From Candidatus Gastranaerophilales bacterium (lineage in GTDB: Bacteria > Cyanobacteriota > Vampirovibrionia > Gastranaerophilales > Gastranaerophilaceae), in assembly GCA_910586855.1 (NCBI GenBank), contig CAJUJH010000001.1:763339-827338 (forward strand): a DNA stretch of 64,000 nucleotides, in the 5' to 3' direction. Shown one piece after another: positions 33,725-41,364 of this stretch. Below the pieces are notes generated by a model. That model did no database searches, was not told the DNA's origin, and saw nothing but the letters and a program-made list of their open reading frames with translations. Numbering within the stretch: position 1 is the first letter of the stretch; every line of letters begins with the position of its first letter. The translations under genes and the position numbers were made by a program.

Positions 33725-34068
33725 ATGATTTTGTTATTTTCATCCACATGTACAATCTTTGGCTCAAAATTCCTATACTCCTCCATACTCATTGAAGCAT
33801 AAGCAACGATTATGACCTTATCTCCCTTTTGAACCTTTCTTGCGGCGGCACCGTTTAAGCAAATTGTGCCGCTATCCTTTTTGCCTTCAATAACATATGT
33901 GCAAAACCTCTCTCCATTGTTTACATCAAGGATTTCCACTTTCTGGTTTACCAATATCCCTGAAGCCTCCATCAGGCTTTTATCAATAGTTATAGAACCC
34001 ACATATTCTAAATTTGCATCTGTCACAGTTGCTCTGTGGATTTTGCCGTATAAAAATTCCATATTCAT
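33721..34068 (-). CDS. panD: Aspartate 1-decarboxylase (pyruvoyl-dependent)
   Basis: 115-aa enzyme making beta-alanine for pantothenate and CoA. It is made as a proenzyme that self-cleaves at Gly24-Ser25 (YVGSITID) to form the pyruvoyl cofactor. Other family motifs are visible: GKIHRATVTDANL at the N-terminus, NGERFCTYVI, and GAAARKVQKGDKVIIVAYA with the conserved Asn-Gly-Ala-Ala loop. Normal length. No other pantothenate gene is nearby. Confidence 0.95.
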   Translation of the reverse strand: MNMEFLYGKIHRATVTDANLEYVGSITIDKSLMEASGILVNQKVEILDVNNGERFCTYVIEGKKDSGTICLNGAAARKVQKGDKVIIVAYASMSMEEYRNFEPKIVHVDENNKII

Positions 34069-34149
34069 AACACAATAATTTTATCAAAAAAGAAACTTTT
34101 GATACCCTGCCTTGCATAATTATTAAGAAATGTTAAAACTTTTTTCACG

Positions 34150-34304
34150 CAATGTTATAAAAATTTATAAACGGGAATAATACTATTGTAAAGGAAAAAT
34201 ACCTGTGCAGGATTTGCAAAAAAGGTATTTAAAAACAGATTTCTCTCTAATTCCTCTCTCTAATATGTGGTAAATTTAACCGGCACCTTAAATGCCGGCT
34301 TTTT
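34150..34304 (+). ncRNA. Possible small RNA ending in a CCGGCA terminator
   Basis: No ORF. A hairpin AAATACCT (34197-34204) / AGGTATTT (34223-34230) is followed by CCGGCA (34280-34285) / TGCCGG (34293-34298) with a T-run to 34304. AT-rich promoter-like sequence lies at about 34150-34185. The terminator has no upstream plus-strand gene to serve (panD is on the other strand), which suggests a short independent transcript. The rest of 34069-34368 shows nothing else. Confidence 0.4.
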
Positions 34305-34368
34305 ATTGCTTTTTGAGTTATTTTCAGGGTATTTAAATCTCTCTGTTTAAAAATAGCAGAATATTTTC

Positions 34369-34648
34369 CTTCACACTTCTTAACATAGTATATACTATAC
34401 AGCAATTTTATTCTTAAAAAAATCTTTATTAAAATGTAAGGGAATTAAAACTTAAAAAAAGGCATTAAAAGCCTATAATAAAAAAAGTATTTTAAAAGGA
34501 AGAAAAATACTAAATAATGGATAGATTATAAAAAAGCATATAAAGGCTGAAAACTTATTGAGCCTTAATGCATCAAAACAGATATTTTACTCTCTCTTAA
34601 TATCCTCGTGTTTATTAAATGTTTGCTAAACTTGCAAACATTTTTTTT
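34369..34648 (+). ncRNA. Duplicated noncoding RNA gene, copy 1
   Basis: A ~258-bp segment (34369-34626) recurs at 37880 with only three substitutions that I can count, and no ORF is shared. The unit opens with TTCACA and TATACT (34391-34396), a promoter-like pair (15-bp spacer). It contains hairpins AGGC/GCCT near 34459-34473 and GCAT-AAGGCT/AGCCTT-ATGC near 34535-34573, and closes with an intrinsic terminator: ATGTTTGC pairing with GCAAACAT, then eight T (to 34648). Predicted transcript about 245 nt. The next gene, mnmE, is on the opposite strand. Confidence 0.75.
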
Positions 34649-34735
34649 ATCTGTAAATAAAAAATAATTAGCGCCATTTTATAGCACTGGAGCTGCTTTT
34701 GGAAGACCGCATACTTAAAAAATCCAACTGTAATG

Positions 34736-36103
34736 CTATTTTCCAATGCAAAAACTATCGAAAATATGGTCTAAAACCTCATCATTTACGACTTCTCCGG
34801 ATATTTCGCCCAAAGAAATAAGTGCTGATTTTATATCAATTGATATTAAATCTTGCAATTCTTCTTGTTGTGCGGCACTTTGAGCCATCTCTATATGTGA
34901 AAGCGCCTTTTTTAAGGATTCCTGGTGCCTCTGATTGGTTAAAAAGCCCGAATCTTCTACATTTGAACCTAAAATTTCATTAAAAATCGCTTTTTTTAAA
35001 TTTTCAATTCCATACATTGTCTTAGAGCTAATGATAATCGGGTTTTTGGGGGAATCGCCCATGTTTAATGCTTCTTGTGATTGGCTTTTACCTGTTGCAT
35101 CCTGTTTTGTTTCGATATATAAGCGCTTTTTAGATGTTTCAGATAGCTCAAATACTTCGGTATCTTCGCTTTGCAGCCCTTTTGTGCCGTCAAAGAGACA
35201 CAAAATTATGTCGGAATTATCAATTACGGATTTAGAATTTTCAACGCCGATTTTTTCAACTTTGTCTATATCTCCCTCCCTGATTCCCGCAGTGTCTGTT
35301 AAAGTAGCTGAAATGCCATCTATATCTATTGTTTCAGATATTGTATCTCTTGTAGTGCCTGCTATATCTGTAACTATGGCTCTTTGAATGTTCAAAAGCG
35401 CATTAAACAGTGAGCTTTTGCCTACATTTGGACATCCTGCTATGGCAATTTGTATACCTTCTCTTAAAATATTGTGACAGCGGGCATTTTGGAGGATTTT
35501 TTTAATTTTTGTTTGAGATTTTTCAAGCACAGAGAGGATTTCAGGGTATTCAACTTCTTTAACATCTTCGGGAAAATCAAGCGAGGCGGTGATTTTAGCT
35601 AAAATTTCAATTAAATCTTCTCTAATGTTATTTATTTCGTTTTTCAAAGTGCCGGAAAGGTTGTTTGCAGCTAATGACGCAGATTTTGAGGTTTTAGCAT
35701 TGATTAAATCAAGCACGGCTTCTGCTTGAGACAAATCCATTTTATGGTTTAAAAACGCTCTTTTGGTAAATTCCCCTCTCTGAGCCAGTTTTGCCCCGTT
35801 TTCTAAAACAAGATTTAAAATTTCTCTTATTATTACAGGTGAACCATGGGTTTGAATTTCTATAACGTCTTCTCCTGTAAAGCTTTTTGGATTTTTAAAA
35901 GGTAAAACAATGACTTCATCAAGCTTTTGCCCTGTTTTATTATCTATAATCCAGCCGTGGTTTATCATTTCAGGTTTTATTTTACGGCTGAAAATTTTTT
36001 CAATAATTTCAAAGGATTTTTCTCCTGAAATCCTGATAATCCCTATGCTGCCTGCACTTAAGGGGGTTGCTATAGCACAAATTGTATCAAACATATTTTC
36101 CAT
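34736..36103 (-). CDS. mnmE: tRNA modification GTPase MnmE
   Basis: 455-aa GTPase that works with MnmG to make cmnm5U34 in tRNAs. The N-terminal formyl-THF-binding domain (ATPLSAGSIGIIRISGE) is followed by a helical domain interrupted by the G domain: G1 GCPNVGKSSLFNAL, G2 TDIAGTTRDT, G3 DTAGIREGD. The C-terminus is the diagnostic C-I-G-K with the catalytic Cys. Complete. Divergent from yidC, 61 bp apart; in many bacteria mnmE and yidC are neighbours. Confidence 0.96.
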   Translation of the reverse strand: MENMFDTICAIATPLSAGSIGIIRISGEKSFEIIEKIFSRKIKPEMINHGWIIDNKTGQKLDEVIVLPFKNPKSFTGEDVIEIQTHGSPVIIREILNLVLENGAKLAQRGEFTKRAFLNHKMDLSQAEAVLDLINAKTSKSASLAANNLSGTLKNEINNIREDLIEILAKITASLDFPEDVKEVEYPEILSVLEKSQTKIKKILQNARCHNILREGIQIAIAGCPNVGKSSLFNALLNIQRAIVTDIAGTTRDTISETIDIDGISATLTDTAGIREGDIDKVEKIGVENSKSVIDNSDIILCLFDGTKGLQSEDTEVFELSETSKKRLYIETKQDATGKSQSQEALNMGDSPKNPIIISSKTMYGIENLKKAIFNEILGSNVEDSGFLTNQRHQESLKKALSHIEMAQSAAQQEELQDLISIDIKSALISLGEISGEVVNDEVLDHIFDSFCIGK

Positions 36104-36164
36104 GACTTTTATAATATCATGTTTAGTGTAAAATTAGTATACATAAGGTTTTTAGGAGAAATTA

Positions 36165-37298
36165 ATGGATTTTGTAGGATTAACCATTGAAATTTTAAAA
36201 GCACTTGCTGCTTTATTCAATAATAACTGGGGTTTAGCTATTATAGCGCTTACAATCATTGTGCGCCTTGCAATGTGGCATTCAAGTGTATCGCAACAGC
36301 GTTCTATGAGGGTGATGCAGGCACTTCAGCCAAAAATGAAGATGATACAAGACAGATACAAATCTGACCCGCAGACTATGCAGCGAAAAATGGCTGAATT
36401 TTACAAGGAACACCAGTTTAACCCTATGGGCGGCTGTCTTCCGATGCTGATTCAAATCCCGATTTTTATTTTATTGTACACTGCCTTAATCAGCCCGCAA
36501 TTTATACAGCAAGCAGGAAAAGCTAATTTTATTTTTATAGACAGGCTTGATGCTACAATAAAAAGCAACGCCGGTGTATCTTTTGACGGTAAATTCCAGG
36601 CAAGCCCGAGAGATGTTTTCCAAGCCGGTAAAACTGCAAAAGTTTATCTAAAAAATGGCGAAATCCTTGATGCTGTTAAGATTAACCAGCCTACTAAAGC
36701 CGTAATTGTTCAGGGGGCTGTTGTTCCGGGTGAATCTTTGGATTTGAAAATTCCTCTTGATAATTTAAATGAAAAGTTCTCAATCCTTGATATGGTTGAA
36801 AAAGCAGATATCGATATTCTGGATATCAGCACACGCGAGACAGAAAAGGTTGAATTTGTTCGCTCAGGAGATAATTTAATTTCCTCTGTACCTACGGATA
36901 AAGTGGAAACGGCGATTCACTATGATGTAATATTCTTAATAATTCTTTTTGCAATCACAATGTTTATCAGCCAAAAAGTAATGATGGCGCAGAATAAAAA
37001 TCAGCCTCAAGACCCGACGCAGCAAGCAATTCAAAAATCAATGGGTACCATAATGCCTGCTATGATTATGGTTACGTTCATTTTTATTCCTATCCCTGCA
37101 GGTGTGCTTTTATACCTTGTGACATCAAACATCTTCCAGATTTTCCAAACTATTATTATAAATAAAAAGCTTGATAAGGAAGATGAGGCAAAGAAACTTG
37201 CAAAGGCAGGAAAAGACCCTAAAGACAAGGCTTCTGACGGTTCTAAAATCATTGAAGTAAAAGATGTTAAAGAAGTTGATGATAACAAAGAAAACTAA
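36165..37298 (+). CDS. yidC: Membrane protein insertase YidC/Oxa1 family
   Basis: 377-aa insertase for inner-membrane proteins. The first helix lies near 20-40, the conserved cytoplasmic hairpin is QPKMKMIQDRYKSDPQTMQ, and GGCLPMLIQIPIFILLY is the second core helix. The last helices lie near 250-330, with a Lys/Asp-rich tail. A ~125-residue extracytoplasmic insert (about 125-250) between core helices sets it apart from minimal YidC proteins. The large N-terminal periplasmic domain of proteobacterial YidC is absent. Start ATG with TTAGGAG upstream; followed by a strong terminator. Confidence 0.93.
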   Translation: MDFVGLTIEILKALAALFNNNWGLAIIALTIIVRLAMWHSSVSQQRSMRVMQALQPKMKMIQDRYKSDPQTMQRKMAEFYKEHQFNPMGGCLPMLIQIPIFILLYTALISPQFIQQAGKANFIFIDRLDATIKSNAGVSFDGKFQASPRDVFQAGKTAKVYLKNGEILDAVKINQPTKAVIVQGAVVPGESLDLKIPLDNLNEKFSILDMVEKADIDILDISTRETEKVEFVRSGDNLISSVPTDKVETAIHYDVIFLIILFAITMFISQKVMMAQNKNQPQDPTQQAIQKSMGTIMPAMIMVTFIFIPIPAGVLLYLVTSNIFQIFQTIIINKKLDKEDEAKKLAKAGKDPKDKASDGSKIIEVKDVKEVDDNKEN

Positions 37299-37330
37299 TT
37301 TGGCAAATTTATGTTAATTAAATATTTGAA

Positions 37331-37359
37331 AAGCACCTTTAAAAATAAGGTGCTTTTTA
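37331..37359 (+). terminator. Terminator of yidC
   Basis: AAAGCACCTT (37331-37340) pairs with AAGGTGCTTT (37348-37357), followed by further T residues. It lies 33 bp after the yidC stop. Confidence 0.85.
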
Positions 37360-37387
37360 TATTCAAAGCCTGAAAAAGCCGTATTAT

Positions 37388-37795
37388 TTAGTTATTCAAG
37401 CTGCTATCGGTAATTTGAAATTTTTCAAAATCTACTTCAATAATGCAGTTTTCATCAATACTTTTGCCTAATGTTACAATAGCGCTAAAATCATCAGGTG
37501 AATTAAATATTATTTCAATATTATAAACCTCAATTGTGCTAAACCATTCTTCTGGTTGTTCTTCACCGCTATTATTTTTTAGATATTCTACAACCTCATC
37601 TTTGCATAAAGAAAACCAATTCATATATTCTGTAAGCTTTGATGAAATTTCATTTAAATTGTATTCTTTTGAAACATAAATTTCATATTCATCCTTATCA
37701 AGGAAATTCCCGAAAACTTTCTTATCTTCTGTTGGATGATAGCAAATATAATCTTCTTCTTCAATTTCGTTATCTAAAATAAAATCTTCCTGCAT
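37388..37795 (-). CDS. Hypothetical acidic protein (135 aa)
   Basis: Not recognised. I use the ATG at 37795 because AAAGGGAG lies 5 nt upstream; an in-frame upstream extension to 37897 would run into the duplicated ncRNA unit. Soluble and acidic (EIEEEDYICYHP, EYEIYVSKEY), with a beta-rich second half (IEVYNIEIIFNSPDDFSAIV, IIEVDFEKFQI). Convergent with yidC and divergent from ncRNA copy 2. Confidence 0.75.
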   Translation of the reverse strand: MQEDFILDNEIEEEDYICYHPTEDKKVFGNFLDKDEYEIYVSKEYNLNEISSKLTEYMNWFSLCKDEVVEYLKNNSGEEQPEEWFSTIEVYNIEIIFNSPDDFSAIVTLGKSIDENCIIEVDFEKFQITDSSLNN

Positions 37796-37879
37796 ATTTT
37801 CTCCCTTTATTGTGATTGCAAAAGTATACCGTTTAAATCTGCTTAAATCAATACTTTTCAGTGAGTTTATTTTTAATAA

Positions 37880-38163
37880 CTTCACACTTCTTAACATAGT
37901 ATATACTATACAGCAATTTTATTCTTAAAAAAATCTTTATTAAAATGTAAGGGAATTAAAACTTAAAAAAAGGCATTAAAAGCCTATAATAAAAAAAGTA
38001 TTTTAAAAGGAAGAAAAAAACTAAATAACGGATAGATTATAAAAAAGCATATAAAGGCTGAAAACTTATTGAGCCTTAATGCACCAAAACAGATATTTTA
38101 CTCTCTCTTAATATCCTCGTGTTTATTAAATGTTTGCCAAGCTTTAAACTAGGCAAACTTTTT
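37880..38163 (+). ncRNA. Duplicated noncoding RNA gene, copy 2
   Basis: Near-identical to 34369-34626 (three substitutions: T to A, T to C and T to C), including the TTCACA/TATACT start and the GCAT-AAGGCT hairpin. The sequences diverge exactly within the terminator loop. Here GTTTGCC pairs with GGCAAAC around a 13-nt loop and is followed by TTTTTATT. So both copies keep a functional terminator although its sequence changed, which argues for selection on the RNA. Predicted transcript about 250 nt. Confidence 0.75.
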
Positions 38164-38257
38164 ATTATGAGCGAGTTTTAGTGATTTTAAAAAATTTTTA
38201 AAATTTTGTAATTTTTCATTTTTGGTGCACCTGCAAAAAATATGTTAAAATCTCTTT

Positions 38258-38482
38258 ATGGTTGAATTTTATAAAGAGAAACTAACATTCTACAGATTGC
38301 TTTTAACATTGGTAATCACTGCTGATACCGGATGTATGGCTTGGTTATTTACACAATATATGAACTGTACCACGCTGCAGATTTGGACAAATTTGGCTGC
38401 AATAACTTGCCTTAGTATTGTGGTAGTAAAAACCTTGTTTAGCATAAAAGCCTATCAAGATAAATTAAGGAGCTTAAAATGA
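38258..38482 (+). CDS. Small two-helix membrane protein (74 aa)
   Basis: Two hydrophobic segments: LLLTLVITADTGCMAWLF (about 14-31) and AAITCLSIVVVKTLF (about 47-61), with charged ends (MVEFYKEKL, KAYQDKLRSLK). No family recognised. The stop overlaps the start of the next small ORF by 4 bp (ATGA). TATGTTAAAAT, a -10-like region, ends about 15 nt before the ATG, and there is no clear Shine-Dalgarno. Confidence 0.65.
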   Translation: MVEFYKEKLTFYRLLLTLVITADTGCMAWLFTQYMNCTTLQIWTNLAAITCLSIVVVKTLFSIKAYQDKLRSLK

Positions 38483-38595
38483 AAGAATATCTCATATTTG
38501 GTTTTATAATATTTGTTATAGTCACCCTGACAGGTTTGTTTCTTTGGACAATGAAAGATGATGGTATTGAAATAATGAAAAAAAAAGAAGGATAA
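38479..38595 (+). CDS. Small single-helix membrane protein (38 aa)
   Basis: The ATG at 38479 overlaps the previous stop (ATGA), with AAGGAG 7 nt upstream inside the preceding gene. One transmembrane helix (EYLIFGFIIFVIVTLTGLFL) precedes a charged tail (KDDGIEIMKKKEG). The two overlapping genes probably encode partners of a small membrane complex; function unknown. Confidence 0.65.
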   Translation: MKEYLIFGFIIFVIVTLTGLFLWTMKDDGIEIMKKKEG

Positions 38596-38605
38596 GGTTC
38601 CTTCT

Positions 38606-39430
38606 TTACACTATTGATTTAGTTAATCTTTCTGTTCTTGATGTACTTAAAATATTTCTTAATTTCATAATTGCCTGAGCGTGCAATTGGCAAACCCTTG
38701 ATTCTGAAACATTTATAGCTTCACCAATTTCTTTTAAAGTCATATTCTCATGGTAATAAAATACTAAAAGCATTCTTTCCCGTTCAGGAAGTTTTTTTAG
38801 GGCATATTCAAGTTCCCGTTTGGCATCTTTCTTTTCAACCGCTTCTTCGGGACGTTCGGATTTTTTATCCTCAATTGTATCAATGATTTCAACACTTTCA
38901 TCTCCCTGACCTTTTTTATCATAGAGAGAATCAACCCCTGTATCTTGGGATAAAATTTCCTCCACCTTTTCTTTTTCTAAGCCCATATACTCCGCTATCT
39001 CAGATGTAGTAGGGTTTCTGTCTAATTCCTGTTTTAGGGTTTCAATGGCTTGTTTTATATCTTTAATTTTTTTTCTTACAGTTCTTGGAAGCCAGTCTGC
39101 TGCACGGATTCTATCTATTATGCTTCCTCTTATTCTCATAAGTGCATAAGTTTCAAATTTTGCACCCTTTTGCGGCGAGAATTTTTCAACCGCATCAATT
39201 AATCCTTCAACCCCGTAACTTGTAATATCTTCATAGGTATAAGTCGGAGGCAGATTCACCTTAATTCTTCCTATAACATATCTTGTTAAATAGATATATT
39301 GAACAATAATTTTATCCCGAACAACCTTATTGGTCTTATCTTCAAGATAACTTTTCCATAGTTCTGCCATTTCTTCATCTGATAATCTGGCAATTTTTTT
39401 AAAAGAGTCTATTTCAAAATTTTCACTCAT
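38606..39430 (-). CDS. Sigma-70 family factor, FliA/WhiG-like
   Basis: 274-aa alternative sigma factor. Region 2 is typical (IVQYIYLTRYVIGRIK, YEDITSYGVEGLIDAVEKF, FETYALMRIRGSIIDRIR), followed by the WLPRTVRKK signature of the FliA/WhiG group and region 3. Region 4 is LPERERMLLVFYYHENMTLK with the helix-turn-helix INVSESRVCQLHAQA. A ~30-residue acidic insert (DESVEIIDTIEDKKSERPEE) separates regions 3 and 4. No flagellar gene is present here, so its regulon may be non-motility. No anti-sigma gene is adjacent. Confidence 0.92.
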   Translation of the reverse strand: MSENFEIDSFKKIARLSDEEMAELWKSYLEDKTNKVVRDKIIVQYIYLTRYVIGRIKVNLPPTYTYEDITSYGVEGLIDAVEKFSPQKGAKFETYALMRIRGSIIDRIRAADWLPRTVRKKIKDIKQAIETLKQELDRNPTTSEIAEYMGLEKEKVEEILSQDTGVDSLYDKKGQGDESVEIIDTIEDKKSERPEEAVEKKDAKRELEYALKKLPERERMLLVFYYHENMTLKEIGEAINVSESRVCQLHAQAIMKLRNILSTSRTERLTKSIV

Positions 39431-39690
39431 CTTAATTTTCCAAGTCTTTTAACACAATTTAATTTTGCTGCCTTTAATACCCTTTTTTGCAGCCTGTATG
39501 AATAGCAATTTACAATAATATTGTCCAAAAATTGTGCCTTTTATACATCATTTATTCAGATGAAAGTGTAAAGAAATGTTACATAAAATGGTGGAAATTT
39601 TAAAAATCAAGTTAAAGTTTTAGAGTGTCTATAGTTATGCAGCAATTTATTATACTCTTTTGTTTTTAATAAGTAAGTCCATTATTTCTT

Positions 39691-41109
39691 ATGTCTCAAG
39701 GGATTAAATTGCTGAACAGTGTTAATTTTAATTATATAAATTTTAAAGGCGGATACAAAAAATCTGATAAAAATACGTGTCCTGATATTTTGATGTCAAA
39801 AATTTGCCCTGATTATCTAAAAAGCATTTTCTTTTCGGATGATAATGGAAAAGAAGCTTGGGCAATGAACTTGGGCGCTATTTATTATACTAGAAATTCC
39901 ATGCCTGTGCCCGATAAGGCAGAAGATAAAGACAGGGAAATTTTATTTTCTAAAAAACCTGAAATGACAAGAAGATGGACTTATTGGGTAAACCCTAAGA
40001 ACGGTACAGTATATATTGTAATTAATAAAAAAGATAATGAAAATGGTACCAAAACTGTTCGTATACTTGATTGCGACGGCAGTTTTATAAAAGAAGCTGA
40101 TGTTTTTCCTAAAAAGATTATCCAGATTGACAATTTTAATAGCAGCGAAACTATTGACTATAGTTCAAATATAACCTTTAGCCACGGTGAGGTTGTAAAT
40201 CAGCATATTAAAAGAAATAATCCTTTGGCAGATGTTGAAATAATAAATGTTGGAGATTCTAAGGCAGGTGAAATCAACGGCGCATTATGTAAAGCAGCCT
40301 TTAAGGATATTCTTTCAAAGCTTCAAAATGGTGAAAAAATAGATGTTATAAATTGTTCTTTTGGGGTAGATTTAGAGTCTGAACAAGACAAGGATATAAT
40401 ATTTTCTTCTGAAAAAGTAAAGGAAATCTTAAAGCAGAAATTTCCAAACGATGCTACAAATGAAATAATTCCTTTAATTGAAGAGATTATAAGGTCTGGA
40501 ACAAGGGTGGTATTTGCTGCAGGCAACGATGGTGAAAATTCTGTTTCACTTGAGTTTGGGGCAAAGGGTATAGATATTGTCGGTGCAATTAATAAAGATG
40601 GCAATGTCTGTGATTTCTCATCGGCAAGAAATTTTGCAAAACACTATGAAAAAGGTGAATATAATTATAATGCACAAAAATATGGAATAAATGTAACAGA
40701 AAAGCCTGGAGCAGATTTTACTTATGATGGAACACCGTATGAACAATTTATGGGTAAAAAACCGGAAGATTTTCTTATCAATGAAGATGAGCTTGAAGAG
40801 TACAAGAAACTAAATACTCTAAAAGAAGAGGGGAAGCTTGGCAGATTTGAATACAACTTAAAGGCTGCTAAATACAATAATAACTTATTTTGTTTGAAAG
40901 ATTATAATGGAAAATTTACCAATATAAAGGTTGATGATTTTTCAAATATTTATTATTATCCTAAAAAATCTTTATTGCTAACAACGGATTCAGACGGCTT
41001 TCTTATTCCGCTGCTTAAAAAGCAAAACTATTGCGGTACATCACTTTCAGCCCCTGTGAGAAGTGCAAAAATAGCATTAAATGAAACAATGTATGAAATC
41101 CTTGAGTAA
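39691..41109 (+). CDS. Divergent subtilase (S8) protease-like protein, cytoplasmic or non-classically exported (472 aa)
   Basis: The S8 catalytic set can be traced: Asp147 (IIQIDNFN), His165 (FSHGEVV), the oxyanion Asn279 (VFAAGNDG) and Ser451 (CGTSLSAPV). Spacing is unusual: Asp to His is only 18 residues, and a ~140-residue Lys/Glu/Tyr-rich insert (about 310-440) lies between Asn and Ser. There is no signal peptide. Instead the N-terminus reads NSVNFNYINFKGGYKK, an F-K-G type tag like other orphans here. A preceding region of ~145 residues is unassigned. No Shine-Dalgarno precedes the ATG. Activity cannot be assured from sequence. Confidence 0.75.
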   Translation: MSQGIKLLNSVNFNYINFKGGYKKSDKNTCPDILMSKICPDYLKSIFFSDDNGKEAWAMNLGAIYYTRNSMPVPDKAEDKDREILFSKKPEMTRRWTYWVNPKNGTVYIVINKKDNENGTKTVRILDCDGSFIKEADVFPKKIIQIDNFNSSETIDYSSNITFSHGEVVNQHIKRNNPLADVEIINVGDSKAGEINGALCKAAFKDILSKLQNGEKIDVINCSFGVDLESEQDKDIIFSSEKVKEILKQKFPNDATNEIIPLIEEIIRSGTRVVFAAGNDGENSVSLEFGAKGIDIVGAINKDGNVCDFSSARNFAKHYEKGEYNYNAQKYGINVTEKPGADFTYDGTPYEQFMGKKPEDFLINEDELEEYKKLNTLKEEGKLGRFEYNLKAAKYNNNLFCLKDYNGKFTNIKVDDFSNIYYYPKKSLLLTTDSDGFLIPLLKKQNYCGTSLSAPVRSAKIALNETMYEILE

Positions 41110-41110
41110 T

Positions 41111-41359
41111 TTATTCTTCAATTATTTCATAAAGACTTGAAGCTTCATTTATAGAGACATTTCCGGTTGGAATTTTTAAAATTTTAGCTTTTAAGACCCT
41201 TGTTTTATATTCAATCATAATAATATCACCCTCTTTTAGCTGCTTAGCAGGCTTTGAGGGGTTGTTATTTACAAAAACTCTTGCCATATCGCAAACTTCG
41301 TTTGCAACGCTTCTTCTTTTGATTATTCTTGAAACCTTTAAGAATTTATCTAATCTCAA
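41111..41359 (-). CDS. S4-domain RNA-binding protein (RqcP/Hsp15-like)
   Basis: 82 aa. An S4 domain (MRLDKFLKVSRIIKRRSVAN, then FVNNNPSKPAKQLKEGD) makes up nearly the whole protein. Small stand-alone S4 proteins of this size (RqcP/YabO, Hsp15) bind 50S ribosomes carrying stalled nascent chains. It ends 1 bp from the convergent subtilase gene and starts 5 bp after the PfkB kinase gene, so it is cotranscribed with the kinase. Confidence 0.88.
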   Translation of the reverse strand: MRLDKFLKVSRIIKRRSVANEVCDMARVFVNNNPSKPAKQLKEGDIIMIEYKTRVLKAKILKIPTGNVSINEASSLYEIIEE

Positions 41360-41364
41360 AATTT

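Noticed and set aside
37796..37897. 34-codon N-terminal extension of the 135-aa gene
   Set aside because: It would overlap the duplicated ncRNA unit, and the internal ATG has a strong AAAGGGAG site.
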